Origin: Pseudoduganella rivuli
GTDB lineage: Bacteria; Pseudomonadota; Gammaproteobacteria; Burkholderiales; Burkholderiaceae_D
Assembly: GCF_009674485.1 (NCBI RefSeq)
Contig: NZ_WKJJ01000005.1
Coordinates: 1-64,000 of the forward strand
Length of the DNA: 64,000 bases
Direction: 5' to 3'
Position numbers and translations under genes: made by a program. Of the stretch, positions 54,085 to 62,696 are shown piece by piece. How positions within the stretch are numbered: the first letter of the stretch is position 1; each line of letters opens with the position of its first letter. The notes beneath the pieces were generated by a model. The model was not told the origin of the DNA and searched no databases. It saw nothing but the letters and a program-made list of their open reading frames with translations.

Positions 54085-54309
54085 TCAGTCTTTTTTCCAG
54101 ACCGGCAATCCGGTCAAATCCAGGTCGTCGCCGCGCTTCCACACTGGCAAACCAGTGGTGTCGGTCTCTTCCAGCAGTTCGAGCTGCACCTGTTTCATGG
54201 CAGCGCGGCGCACACGCGGTGGCGGCGGGCGTTTCGGCTCCGGCTCCATCGGCGCGGCCGGGGCGAAGCCCGGCAAGTCTATCGTCGCGTTGTCTTTTTT
54301 ATCTCTCAT
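54085..54309 (-). CDS. Unknown small protein with duplicated TGLPVWK motif
   Basis: A 74-residue, proline- and charge-rich protein. The last 25 residues repeat the same motif: TTGLPVWKRG then LTGLPVWKKD. No membrane or signal segment. The repeated motif may be a peptide-binding or processing tag, but nothing is known. It lies between a terminator for the phosphoesterase gene and dbpA on the same strand. Confidence 0.6.
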   Translation of the reverse strand: MRDKKDNATIDLPGFAPAAPMEPEPKRPPPPRVRRAAMKQVQLELLEETDTTGLPVWKRGDDLDLTGLPVWKKD

Positions 54310-54310
54310 T

Positions 54311-54343
54311 CAAAACAAAAGCCCGGCTGCGAGAGTCGGGCTT
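54311..54343 (-). terminator. Intrinsic terminator of the phosphoesterase gene
   Basis: Read on the minus strand: AAGCCCGAC, 7-base loop, GCCGGGCTT, then TTGTTTTG. It lies between 54309 and 54395. Confidence 0.75.
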
Positions 54344-54394
54344 GGCAATTTAAAGCGGCTTGGAGTGTATCACATGCGGCTATAACGTCATAGC

Positions 54395-56026
54395 TCAGCG
54401 AAAGCTCAGCGCGCCGGTCAGGTCGCCAGGCGGCAACGCACCGCGCGCCGCGAACGCTTCATTGCGCACCTTGATGCCCTCGAGCAGCGGCAAGCCATGC
54501 AGGCGCGAGATGAAGCGCAGGATCGACGTGGTGTCGTAAAAACTGTGGTCGACCACGCCTTTTTTCGCGTGCGGCGACACAATGATGGCGGGAACGCGCG
54601 AGCCCGGCCCCCAGCGGTCGCCTTTCGGCGGCGCCACGTGGTCCCACCAGCCGCCGTTTTCATCGAAGGTGATGACCACCACCATGTCTTTCCATTGCGG
54701 CGACTTTTGCAGGTGGGCGATGACGTTGGTCACGTGCTGGTCGCCGGATTCGATGTCCGAATAGCCGGCGTGCAAGTTCAGGTTGCCCTGCGGCTTGTAG
54801 AACGTCACGGCCGGCAGCTTGCCCGCCACCACGTCGGCCAGGAAGTGATTCGACATTGGACTGTCGCCGAGGCCGCCATCGCGCAAGTGCTGGGCGCGGG
54901 CGCGGGTGCCCGGCGCGAATTGCGTGAAGTAATTGAACGGCTGATGGTGGTACTGGAAATTCGGTTTCGGACCGCCGCCCCTGGCGTCCAGCGCCGCCTG
55001 CATGCCGGCGCCATACCAGGCCCAGCTGACGCCTTTGGCGGACAGCAAGTCGCCGATCGTGTCATAGCTTTGCGGCGGCTGGTAATACGCTTCGTCGGAG
55101 CTGGCCAGGTTCGGATCGCCGCCGGGCGCCGGCTTGATCCAGCTGGGCTGGTACGGTGGCGCCATGGTGTTGATGACGTAGCCATCCGGCGAAATCGAGC
55201 CATCGTTGACGTAGACAGGCTTGCCGTCCAGCGCGGATGTCGGGCTGTCCGGCGCGATCGCCAGGCGGGTGCCGGTCGGACCGTCGGCCAGCACGCAGAT
55301 TTTCTTTTTCGCGGCAGTTTGTGCGGCGTTGCGGAATTCGGCGGGGCGGGCGCTGATCAGGAACTGGTGATTCAGGTACGAGCCGCCAAACGCGGCCATG
55401 AAGAAGTTGTCGCACAGCGTGTACTCGCGCGCCAACTGGTACAGGCCCAGGTTTTTCTGGGTCTCGCCATAGTGGCCCATCACCATCCCGCCCGTGTTGC
55501 CCCACGCGACGAAGCCGTCATTCTTGCCGCCATTGATTTGCATCTGGTTCTGGTAGAACAGGTGCCACAGGTCGCGCGTGATGACGGCTTCCGGCAGCGG
55601 TTTGCCGTCTGGCGTGCTTAACTTGAAGGGCGCGTTCGGCAAGCCCTTGATGTCGTCTTCCTTGATCTCGTACTTGATGCCGCCGATGGTTTGTGCGTCC
55701 GGCACCATGCCACCCCAGACTTTCGGCAGCGCCGGCAGCACGGAACCGTCATAGTCCTTTTGCTGGTATTGCTCGGGTTTCAGTGCGGACAGCGGCGACG
55801 CGAGGCCGGGGAAATCGGCAAACAGGTTATTGAAGCTGCGGTTTTCCAGATAAATCACCACCACGTTTTTCACGTGTTCCTTCAGCTTGGCGTCGAGTGA
55901 CGCGGGCCTGGCGGCCGGCTTGGCGTCGACCGTGGCGGCCGGCAGGGCGGCGGCAATGCCGGTGGCGGCGGCGGCCTGGAAAATACGGCGGCGGGAAGGG
56001 CGTTCCGGTGCGTTGTTGTCGGTCAC
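54395..56026 (-). CDS. Tat-exported phosphoesterase (acid phosphatase/phospholipase C family)
   Basis: A 543-residue protein. The signal RPSRRRIFQAAAATGIAAALPAA has a twin-arginine. VVIYLENRSFNNLFADFPG is the N-terminal motif of the AcpA/phosphoesterase family with metal-binding Glu-Asn, and later FDENGGWWDHVAPP and GPGSRVPAIIVSPHAKKG hold the Asp/His ligands. It hydrolyses phosphate esters or phospholipids outside the cytoplasm; the precise substrate is not predictable. Divergent from the GMC oxidoreductase gene with a 339-base gap. Confidence 0.9.
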   Translation of the reverse strand: MTDNNAPERPSRRRIFQAAAATGIAAALPAATVDAKPAARPASLDAKLKEHVKNVVVIYLENRSFNNLFADFPGLASPLSALKPEQYQQKDYDGSVLPALPKVWGGMVPDAQTIGGIKYEIKEDDIKGLPNAPFKLSTPDGKPLPEAVITRDLWHLFYQNQMQINGGKNDGFVAWGNTGGMVMGHYGETQKNLGLYQLAREYTLCDNFFMAAFGGSYLNHQFLISARPAEFRNAAQTAAKKKICVLADGPTGTRLAIAPDSPTSALDGKPVYVNDGSISPDGYVINTMAPPYQPSWIKPAPGGDPNLASSDEAYYQPPQSYDTIGDLLSAKGVSWAWYGAGMQAALDARGGGPKPNFQYHHQPFNYFTQFAPGTRARAQHLRDGGLGDSPMSNHFLADVVAGKLPAVTFYKPQGNLNLHAGYSDIESGDQHVTNVIAHLQKSPQWKDMVVVITFDENGGWWDHVAPPKGDRWGPGSRVPAIIVSPHAKKGVVDHSFYDTTSILRFISRLHGLPLLEGIKVRNEAFAARGALPPGDLTGALSFR

Positions 56027-56365
56027 ACGCAGCTCCTGTCAGGAATTTTTACAAGTGGCAAAGTTTAACACTTGCGTAAGGGAATTTTGTTGCGGAGATG
56101 CAAACCCTACAAAACGTTACATGCTGGATTGATAGCGTTGCCATTCGGATACAAATTTCAAAAAATTAATATTGGGTGCTGAAATGATTGCCGCATGCAA
56201 GCTGTTTTAACGGCAAGGCGTATGGCATTGTCATCGAAACTTCCACGGTGCAAGGTGGTTTTTGCCGATTAAAAAGTGTTTGCCTGGAAAAATTGCCGCG
56301 TAATACGCTGTTTCGACCGGACTTTTGGCCGGCCTTCCAAATGGACAATTCAACAGGAGACGAAG
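56027..56365. promoter_or_regulatory. Divergent promoter region, phosphoesterase/GMC pair
   Basis: A 339-base AT-rich region between two divergent genes. It should hold promoters for both. The part 56150-56190 is very AT-rich (AAATTTCAAAAAATTAATAT). No coding sequence and no clear operator found. Confidence 0.45.
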
Positions 56366-58132
56366 ATGAGCGCTGCCGCATCGGACAAACTGCAACATGG
56401 TTTCCCCACCCCGGGCCCGCAATCGCCCACCAGCCAGGAAGTCATGGATCATTTGTTCTTCCTTTCCAACGCGGGATGGAAGCAGGCGCGCGAAACCGTG
56501 CCCTATGACCACGTGATCGTCGGCTCCGGCTTTTGCGCACTGGCGTTCGCGCAGCGCACCCGCGAAAAGCATCCGGACGCGAAAATCCTCATCGTCGAGC
56601 GCGGATCGTTCTTCCTGCCCGAACACTTCCAGAATTTGCCGCTGCCGTTCAAGAATACCATTGGCGGCCTGTCGGAAACCTTCCCGTGGACCCTGTCCAC
56701 CAAGACCGTGGCCGGCACGGCGGACCAGCAGCGCTACATCCACTGGCAGCACGGCATGGTGCCGTTCTTCGGCGGCCGTTCGACGTTGTGGTCGGCCTGG
56801 TGCCCACGCCCGAACCGCGACGAAATGGATGGCTGGCCGGCCGCGACCATCAGCGCCGCGCGGGAAAACTTCACCAGCGCGGAAAAGCTGCTGCGCGTGC
56901 GGAAAGTCGACGAGGTCGACAAGCATCGCAGCGCCGCCGAGACGCAAGCCGTGGCCAAAACCCGCCCCGTATATGGCGCGTTGCAGAAAGCCGTGCAGAG
57001 CTTGCTGGAAGAAAAGCGCACGACGATCCCCGGCGTTTACCGCACGGAAGCGGCGCCACTGGCGTGCGATGCGGAAAGCCTCGATGGCATTGATTTCCAA
57101 AAATTCTCCACGCCGGGCGAATTGCTGGCGCTGGCCGGCGTGCGCCAGGGCGCGGCCGGCAGCGCCGGCGGCTGCATCGATATCGCCACGCACTGCGAAG
57201 TGGAAAAAATCCTGCAACAGGATGGCGTGGCCACCGCGCTGCAAACGTCGCGCGGCATCCTGCCATTGGGCAGCGCCAACCTGATCCTGGCCATGGGGAC
57301 ATTGCCGCCCGCCACCCTGGTGCGCAATTCCTTCCCGCAGGCGCCCAACGTCGGCGAGCGCTTCACCGCGCACTTCATTACCGCCATCGTGGCGCGCGTA
57401 CCGAAAGCGCTGCTGGACCCGAACGGTGAATTCGGCGACCTGGAACTGGGCGCCTGCTACGTGGCCGGCGTTGCCAACGACGACTACAAGCAGCAATTCC
57501 ACATCCAGTTGTCGGCGCTGTCGGACAAGAACCCGCAGCAAAACGCCGGCACGGCGCTGCGCTACATGCCGGACGTGGTGGCCACCGCCACGCAGACGCA
57601 GTTGAAGACGTCGCCGGACCACGTGGTGTTCGTCTGCGCGGTGCTGGGTGAACTGGATTACCGCAACAGCGAGAGCTGGTTCCGCGCCAACCCGCAGGAC
57701 GGCAATCCCGTCACGAACTCGCTGCTGCAAATCCAGGAAACCCAGGCCGACCTGCAGACCTGGGATGCGATGGATAACGCGACCTTCGACATCCTCGAGC
57801 GCGTGCTGGGCAAGGGGGCGGGCAAGACGGAGTATTGGGCCAGCAAGCCGACGCCGTCCGACCCGGACGCCGGCGAGTGGGCTTCCGCCCGGCCCGCCGT
57901 GGCGGAGCGCCGTGTGTCCGGGCTGGTGCATGAAGGGTCGTCGCTGTACATCGGCGAAGACAAGCATGCGCCGGTTGACCTCGACTACAAGCTGCGCGGC
58001 AGCGCCAACGTCTATGTGACTGGCGGCGGCCTGTGGCCGCAGGGCGGGTCGTGGAATCCCACGATGACCATGGTGGCGCTGGCGCAGGATCTGGCGGACA
58101 AGCTGGTGCGCAAAGGGGGCGGCCATGCTTGA
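56366..58132 (+). CDS. GMC-type FAD oxidoreductase
   Basis: A 588-residue flavoprotein without signal peptide. YDHVIVGSGFCALAFAQRTRE is the dinucleotide-binding fold (GxGxxxxxxA) and ILIVERG holds the ribose-binding Glu. The C-terminal GSANVYVTGGGLWPQGGSWNPTMTMVALAQDLAD matches the GMC C-terminal domain, with an Asn-Pro active-site pair region. Substrates of this superfamily include alcohols, sugars and sterols; here unknown. The start ATG 56366 follows CAGGAGA; an upstream in-frame ATG at 56276 lacks a good site. It overlaps the PAS-cupin gene by eight bases, so the two are made together. Confidence 0.85.
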   Translation: MSAAASDKLQHGFPTPGPQSPTSQEVMDHLFFLSNAGWKQARETVPYDHVIVGSGFCALAFAQRTREKHPDAKILIVERGSFFLPEHFQNLPLPFKNTIGGLSETFPWTLSTKTVAGTADQQRYIHWQHGMVPFFGGRSTLWSAWCPRPNRDEMDGWPAATISAARENFTSAEKLLRVRKVDEVDKHRSAAETQAVAKTRPVYGALQKAVQSLLEEKRTTIPGVYRTEAAPLACDAESLDGIDFQKFSTPGELLALAGVRQGAAGSAGGCIDIATHCEVEKILQQDGVATALQTSRGILPLGSANLILAMGTLPPATLVRNSFPQAPNVGERFTAHFITAIVARVPKALLDPNGEFGDLELGACYVAGVANDDYKQQFHIQLSALSDKNPQQNAGTALRYMPDVVATATQTQLKTSPDHVVFVCAVLGELDYRNSESWFRANPQDGNPVTNSLLQIQETQADLQTWDAMDNATFDILERVLGKGAGKTEYWASKPTPSDPDAGEWASARPAVAERRVSGLVHEGSSLYIGEDKHAPVDLDYKLRGSANVYVTGGGLWPQGGSWNPTMTMVALAQDLADKLVRKGGGHA

Positions 58133-59006
58133 GAGCATCCTGAAAACGGTGCCACCGATGAGCGTGGAAGATGTCATGGATAAATGCGATGGCATTTATC
58201 TGTGCGTCAAGGATAAGAATTCCACCTTCTTGTGGTGCAACGAAAACTTTGCCCGGCTCACGGGGCAAACCAAGGACGACATCATCGGCAAGGTCGACCA
58301 GCGCGCCGAGCACGTCAAATATGACCAGCAAGTGATGGCCAGCGGGAAGCCCGTGCTGAACCTGCATGAAAGTATCACCGTCCCGGATGGCAATGGCGGC
58401 ATGCGGGAAGTGCAGATCGTCACGCAAAAAGGCTTGCTGCGCCAGCCCGGCACGGGCGAGATCATCGGCATCACGGTCTGCTTTGCCTTGCAGGACAGTG
58501 CTGATGACTGGATCGCAAAGCTGAACCTGAAGCAGATCGACCTGGGCGGGTATTTTGCGCCGGTTGCCCGGGCGGACGAGGGCACGCTGAAATTTGCGCT
58601 GCCGGACCGGTTCAATGGCGACCGGCGCCTTTACTCGACCAATTACTACCTGCTCAAGGACCCGCAAGTATTGCAGCTGCACAGTCTGAACCAGGACGAA
58701 CAGTGGTTTTACCACGCGGGCAATCCGATCCGCCTGCACTGCTTCACACCCGACGGGCGCTACCTGGTCACGGACGTTGGCGCCGATCCGTCGCGCGGGC
58801 AAGCGCTGCAGGCCGTGGCGCCACACGGCAGCTGGTTTGGCGGTGAAATCCTGGAAGGAGGCTATGGCTTGTTCGGCTGCAGCCTGGCGCCGGGATGGCA
58901 GCCGGCCGATCCGGCGCGGCCGACGGCGCAGCAGTTGGCGCAATTGAAGGAAAGCTTCCCGGGGCAGGCGGATGTGATTGACCGCCTGACTAAGCGGGGG
59001 CTGTAA
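58125..59006 (+). CDS. PAS domain fused to Cupin_5 (DUF985)
   Basis: A 293-residue protein with no signal peptide. Residues about 20-130 form a PAS fold (IYLCVKDKNSTFLWCNENFARLTGQTKDDIIGK; ITVPDGNGGMREVQIVTQKGLL). Residues about 140-285 match Cupin_5/DUF985: TNYYLLKDPQVLQLHSLNQDEQWFYHAG, then VAPHGSWFGGEILEGGYGLFGCSLAPGW. The cupin metal or ligand residues look partly altered (H-S-L-N-Q-D-E in place of WHRVxSDE). Start overlaps the oxidoreductase gene. A sensor-type PAS joined to a cupin of unknown chemistry is an unusual arrangement, presumably sensing or processing the oxidoreductase substrate. Confidence 0.78.
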   Translation: MLESILKTVPPMSVEDVMDKCDGIYLCVKDKNSTFLWCNENFARLTGQTKDDIIGKVDQRAEHVKYDQQVMASGKPVLNLHESITVPDGNGGMREVQIVTQKGLLRQPGTGEIIGITVCFALQDSADDWIAKLNLKQIDLGGYFAPVARADEGTLKFALPDRFNGDRRLYSTNYYLLKDPQVLQLHSLNQDEQWFYHAGNPIRLHCFTPDGRYLVTDVGADPSRGQALQAVAPHGSWFGGEILEGGYGLFGCSLAPGWQPADPARPTAQQLAQLKESFPGQADVIDRLTKRGL

Positions 59007-59063
59007 AGCCGGGGCCGCCGGTTCCTTCGGGATCCGGCGGTCTTTCCTCTGTGGTGGGCGTGT

Positions 59064-59756
59064 TTACTGTGGCGTGGCGGGCGGTGAAAAATCCAGCAGG
59101 CCGCGCTGGTAGGTTTCCCGCACTTCCGCGATCGGTTCGTGCCCGCGCGTGTACAGCACGGCACGGTGTTCGAACAGGGCGGCGGGGATGGCCATGGCGG
59201 CCGGCGTTGCGCCGTTCGTGCCGGTGGCAGGCAGGTTTTCCCAGCGGTCCGGCAGCGGCGACCACAGGGTGGTTGCGGCGAACGTGCGGCGGTAGGGCGC
59301 CAGCGGCAGGACGACTTTGCCGAATGGCGTATCGGTCTGTTCCAGCAACTGGTTCATGGCGGCCGTCAGCCGGCCGGGCACGTACCAGTTATCCGCTTCC
59401 GACAGCAAGTGCTCGCCGCAATACAGTTGTACGCGGCGGTATTTGAGTGGCGTTTCTGGCGACACGGCCAGCCGGGCGCGCTGCTCCTGTGAGGCAGGCA
59501 GGTCGGCGCCGCGCTGCAACCGCGCCACGACTTTGGGCTGGTCGGCCATGCCGTGGTCGGCGCACCATTTTTCCAGCGTGAGTGTGGCGCTGGTGCTGGC
59601 GAGAATGTTGGCGTTCAGCGTTTGCAGCAGGGCTTGCGCCTGCACGCGGCGCACATAGGTGTCGGGCCAGGGCTGGTCCGCGTGCGCCGTGCCGGCGATG
59701 CAGGAGGCGGCAAGCAGTACCGCTGTCACCCAGCGGGAAAGAAGTCGTTGTGCCAT
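59064..59756 (-). CDS. Secreted protein, weakly chorismate-lyase-like
   Basis: A 230-residue exported protein with signal peptide (WVTAVLLAASCIAGTAHA, cleavage near residue 26). The mature region contains VQLYCGEHLLSEADNWYVPGRLTAAM, TPFGKVV, and a C-terminal ALFEHRAVLYTRGHEPIAEVRETYQRGLL. These segments recall the UbiC/UTRA fold, though export would be odd for a UbiC enzyme. I therefore call it an unknown exported relative. The start at 59756 (MAQRLLS) is preferred over 59774. Confidence 0.65.
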   Translation of the reverse strand: MAQRLLSRWVTAVLLAASCIAGTAHADQPWPDTYVRRVQAQALLQTLNANILASTSATLTLEKWCADHGMADQPKVVARLQRGADLPASQEQRARLAVSPETPLKYRRVQLYCGEHLLSEADNWYVPGRLTAAMNQLLEQTDTPFGKVVLPLAPYRRTFAATTLWSPLPDRWENLPATGTNGATPAAMAIPAALFEHRAVLYTRGHEPIAEVRETYQRGLLDFSPPATPQ

Positions 59757-59776
59757 CGGTTTCGTGTTCACCAATG

Positions 59777-59805
59777 AAAAAAGCCGTTGCTTGGCAACGG
59801 CTTTT
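59777..59805 (-). terminator. Terminator after tRNA-fMet (downstream copy)
   Basis: AAAAGCCGTTGC, loop TTG, GCAACGGCTTTT: perfect stem with T-run on the minus strand. Confidence 0.85.
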
Positions 59806-59812
59806 CAGTATC

Positions 59813-59889
59813 TGGTTGCGGGGACAGGATTTGAACCTGTGACCTTCGGGTTATGAGCCCGACGAGCTGCCAGACTGCTCCACCCCGCG
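59813..59889 (-). tRNA. tRNA-fMet(CAT) initiator, copy 2
   Basis: A 77-base initiator tRNA, CCA encoded. Acceptor CGCGGGG/CCCCGCA leaves the C1-A72 mismatch diagnostic of initiators, and three G-C pairs flank the CTCATAA anticodon loop. Confidence 0.95.
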
Positions 59890-59901
59890 TCTGAGGCCGC
59901 A

Positions 59902-59930
59902 ATTATATATGCTGGGGGCAAGGTGCGCAA
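59902..59930 (-). promoter_or_regulatory. Sigma-70 promoter, tRNA-fMet copy 2
   Basis: Minus strand: TTGCGC (59925-59930), 17-base spacer, TATAAT (59902-59907), a perfect -10. Confidence 0.78.
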
Positions 59931-59967
59931 GGGACGGTCGGCGATCGGCCGATTTGGCCTGGAAAGC

Positions 59968-60003
59968 AAAAAGCCGTTGATCCTCGAAGAATCAACGGCT
60001 TTT
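59968..60003 (-). terminator. Terminator after tRNA-fMet copy 1
   Basis: AAAAGCCGTTGAT pairs with ATCAACGGCTTTT, with a 10-base loop; T-run on the minus strand. Confidence 0.85.
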
Positions 60004-60010
60004 CCGTATC

Positions 60011-60087
60011 TGGTTGCGGGGACAGGATTTGAACCTGTGACCTTCGGGTTATGAGCCCGACGAGCTGCCAGACTGCTCCACCCCGCG
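60011..60087 (-). tRNA. tRNA-fMet(CAT) initiator, copy 1
   Basis: A 77-base sequence identical to copy 2; the immediate 5' flank (GCCTCAGACG) is also the same. Initiator C1-A72 mismatch present. Confidence 0.95.
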
Positions 60088-60099
60088 TCTGAGGCCGTG

Positions 60100-60128
60100 A
60101 CTATAGCGGGTCACGGGTCTTTATGCAA
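60100..60128 (-). promoter_or_regulatory. Sigma-70 promoter, tRNA-fMet copy 1
   Basis: Minus strand: TTGCAT (60123-60128), 17-base spacer, TATAGT (60100-60105). Confidence 0.78.
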
Positions 60129-60152
60129 GGAAAAGAATAACAAAGTGCAGTC

Positions 60153-61313
60153 TTATGCGGAAATCGCCAGCCGCCACAGCGATGTCACTTCGGCCGCGCG
60201 CGCCGCATGCAGCGGATCGGTGGCGTCCGTCGCCTTGCCGTGCACCGGGCGCACGTCGTGGCGGTCGATGACGCGCAAGCCGTTGTTGGCGATCCATTCC
60301 AGCAGTTGCGCGCGGGGGCGCAAGCCCAGGTGTTCAGCCAGGTCGGACAGGATCAGCCAGCCTTCGCCGCCCGGCAGCAAGTGGTCTTTCAGGCCGGCGA
60401 GGAAACCGCGCAGCATGGCGCTGTCCGGGTCGTACACGGCATATTCGATGGGCGAGCTGGGGCGGGCCGGCACCCACGGTGGATTGCAGACCACGAGCGC
60501 GGCGCGGCCTTCGGGGAACAGGTCGGCTTTCACCAGTTCCACTTGGTGATTGACGCCCAGCAGCGCCAGGTTTTCCTTGGCGCACGACAGTGCGCGCGGG
60601 TCCTGGTCGGTGGCCACCACGCGCGGCACGCCCCGCTTGGCCAGCACGGCCGACAGCACGCCCGTGCCGACGCCGATATCGAACGCCAGTTGCGTCTTCG
60701 GCGGCAGCGGCGTGTCATTGACCAGCGCCACGTATTCACCCCGCACCGGCGAAAACACGCCATAGTGCGGATGGATGCGCTCGCCCAGCGCGGGAATCAT
60801 GACGCCGTTGCGGCGCCATTCGTGCGCACCGATCAGGCCCAGCAATTCGCGCAGCGATGCAATGAACGGTTGTTCGCCCTTGCCATACGCTTCATTGCAC
60901 GCGACTTTCACGTCCGGCGCGCGGCGCAGCGGGATCGTGTAATCCGCATCGAACAGGATCAGCAGCATGGCCAGCGTGCGGCCCCGCTGCGACTGCGCCT
61001 GGCGGTGCAGGTGGAACGCTTCGGTGGGCGTGGCCGGCGTTTTCGCGGCCTTGGCTTTGCGCTGCTTGCCGCCGCCCTTGTGGTCGGCGCGGCGCGCCAG
61101 TGCCTGCAGCAATTGTTTCGCGTTCTGGTAATCGCCGCGCCACAACAGCGCCGTGCCTTCGCAAGCCAGGCGGTAGGCGGTGTCCGCATTGGTCGTGTCG
61201 TCCGCGATCACGACGCGCTTGGGCGGCGGCATGCCGCTTTCGGAACGCCAGCGGGCCGAGCGGGGTTCGCCGTTTTCGGTCCAGTGGATGAGTTGGGGCG
61301 CGGTGGATTCCAT
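60153..61313 (-). CDS. Class I SAM methyltransferase with NPPW motif
   Basis: A 386-residue protein. The N-terminal 190 residues are uncharacterised. The C-terminal half is a methyltransferase: LAFDIGVGTGVLSAVLAKRG (motif I), VVATDQDPRAL, and ALVVCNPPWVPA. NPPW (NPPY type) marks N-methylation of amide or amine nitrogen, as in PrmC, RsmC-like and RlmG-like enzymes. The target, protein or RNA, is unknown. The N-terminal part has a Lys/Arg-rich insert (GGGKQRKAKAAKTP). Confidence 0.85.
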   Translation of the reverse strand: MESTAPQLIHWTENGEPRSARWRSESGMPPPKRVVIADDTTNADTAYRLACEGTALLWRGDYQNAKQLLQALARRADHKGGGKQRKAKAAKTPATPTEAFHLHRQAQSQRGRTLAMLLILFDADYTIPLRRAPDVKVACNEAYGKGEQPFIASLRELLGLIGAHEWRRNGVMIPALGERIHPHYGVFSPVRGEYVALVNDTPLPPKTQLAFDIGVGTGVLSAVLAKRGVPRVVATDQDPRALSCAKENLALLGVNHQVELVKADLFPEGRAALVVCNPPWVPARPSSPIEYAVYDPDSAMLRGFLAGLKDHLLPGGEGWLILSDLAEHLGLRPRAQLLEWIANNGLRVIDRHDVRPVHGKATDATDPLHAARAAEVTSLWRLAISA

Positions 61314-61344
61314 GGGATTCTTATTTTAGGGGTGTAAACGGCAA

Positions 61345-61368
61345 AACCGCCGCGCTGCGGCGGCGGTT
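61345..61368 (-). terminator. Weak terminator downstream of the 312-residue gene
   Basis: AACCGCCGC and GCGGCGGTT form a nine-base-pair stem. On the minus strand it is followed by only four T before GCC. Confidence 0.5.
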
Positions 61369-61409
61369 CGGGGGACCCTATTATAAGGGACCGTGAAGGG
61401 ACCGCGGTG

Positions 61410-62348
61410 TCAGGCGGTTTTTTCGGGCGACTCTGCCGCAGCTGGCGCCGGTTCGGCGGCTGGCGCCGCAGCCGGGGCAGCAGCGTCCGTTGCCGGGGCC
61501 GCGGCATCGCCGGCTACCGCATCCGCCTGGGCTTCCGCCAGTGCGCCCGGCGTGGCCGGCAGCGCTTCCTTGCCATAGGCGTTGGCCACGGCTTTCGAGC
61601 GGTCCGACGGATGGTAAATATCTTGCGGGCCTTTGTTGTCGACCAGGTTCAGCAGGCGCATCGACAGCGTACCCAGTTTCTGGCCATGCTCGTCGCCCTG
61701 GCCTTGCTCTACCACATCGGTTTTCAGCGGCTTGTCGAACAGGCGGAACAAGTCTTGCAGGCTGCCCGGGAAGTGGATGTCCGGGAACTTAACCTCCGGC
61801 AACGGATCGGCGGCGGAGCGGGGCGCTTCGCCGCTCTTGCCTGGCGCAGCGCCGGCAGACGTGGTCTTGCTGGCCGCCGCTTCCAGCGAGTAATCGTATT
61901 GCACTTCCACTTCGAAATCGAATTTGCGGCCATCGGCCGTCGTGATCGTGCCCTTGCCGATGAAATGCGAGCTTTCCGACAGGCTGAGGGCGGCCGCATC
62001 GGTCACGCCGCCGGCGCCTTCGCTATGCTGGATACCCGCCGCGTACGACGCGGACGTATCCAGGCTGATGGAATCGAAGGAAATCGTGGCGTCCTTGGCG
62101 GCGTCGCCAAACAATTGCTGCGCGAAACTACCGATCAGGTTTTGCGCCAGGTCGACCGTGGAATTGCCCAGTGATTCCACGCGCTGCTGCAAGTCGATGC
62201 CGTTTTTCGACAGCGACACCAAATCATTCTTGGCCTTCTCCACCAGCGATGTCTTGTCCACGCTTGCAGGACGCGCATCTTTATCCGCCTGGGCAGGCAG
62301 GGCGGTGGGAAGGAACGAACGGGAATTCAGTGGGCTTAAGTTGGTCAT
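61410..62348 (-). CDS. Unknown protein with Ala/Pro-rich tail
   Basis: A 312-residue protein without signal peptide. The middle (ATISFDSISLDTSASYAAGIQHS; SSHFIGKGTITTADGRKFDFEVEVQYDYS) is beta-rich. The last 50 residues are almost only Ala, Pro and Glu (low complexity). The style resembles flagellar hook-length or surface-associated proteins exported without a signal peptide, but this is a guess. It is on the same strand as, and 89 bases downstream of, the His-tailed protein gene. Confidence 0.6.
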   Translation of the reverse strand: MTNLSPLNSRSFLPTALPAQADKDARPASVDKTSLVEKAKNDLVSLSKNGIDLQQRVESLGNSTVDLAQNLIGSFAQQLFGDAAKDATISFDSISLDTSASYAAGIQHSEGAGGVTDAAALSLSESSHFIGKGTITTADGRKFDFEVEVQYDYSLEAAASKTTSAGAAPGKSGEAPRSAADPLPEVKFPDIHFPGSLQDLFRLFDKPLKTDVVEQGQGDEHGQKLGTLSMRLLNLVDNKGPQDIYHPSDRSKAVANAYGKEALPATPGALAEAQADAVAGDAAAPATDAAAPAAAPAAEPAPAAAESPEKTA

Positions 62349-62437
62349 CGCAGCACCCGGTGCAGGGCAATTGTCTGGTTTCCTTTATTACATCGGCAGA
62401 AATCCCGTTTACTTGAGGGCGCCGGGACGCGAATAAA

Positions 62438-62653
62438 TCAGTGGTGGTGGTGATGGTGGTGCACTTCACCCGTCTCCAGGAACGACTTTACCGCATCCGC
62501 ATTTCCGGTGGCGTGCAAACGCAATTCACCGCAGGCGCACAGGCCCTGGTAAGGCTGGATGTGCGAGCAGGCCGATACTTTTTGCAGGTACAAGGTCACT
62601 GGTTTGTTGCATTTGACACATTTGAAGGTCAGGGTACGCGCTGGTTTGGACAT
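62438..62653 (-). CDS. Small zinc-ribbon-like protein with natural His7 tail
   Basis: A 71-residue protein. CVKC (12-15), C29, H31 and CAC (39-41) could bind one or two metal ions. It ends in seven consecutive histidines (65-71) directly before the stop, encoded by CAC/CAT codons. A poly-His end suggests nickel, zinc or cobalt handling. There is no signal peptide. Function otherwise unknown. Confidence 0.7.
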   Translation of the reverse strand: MSKPARTLTFKCVKCNKPVTLYLQKVSACSHIQPYQGLCACGELRLHATGNADAVKSFLETGEVHHHHHHH

Positions 62654-62696
62654 GGTGAAAAGAATTCAGGTAAAACGCGGATTTTAGCATTCCACG

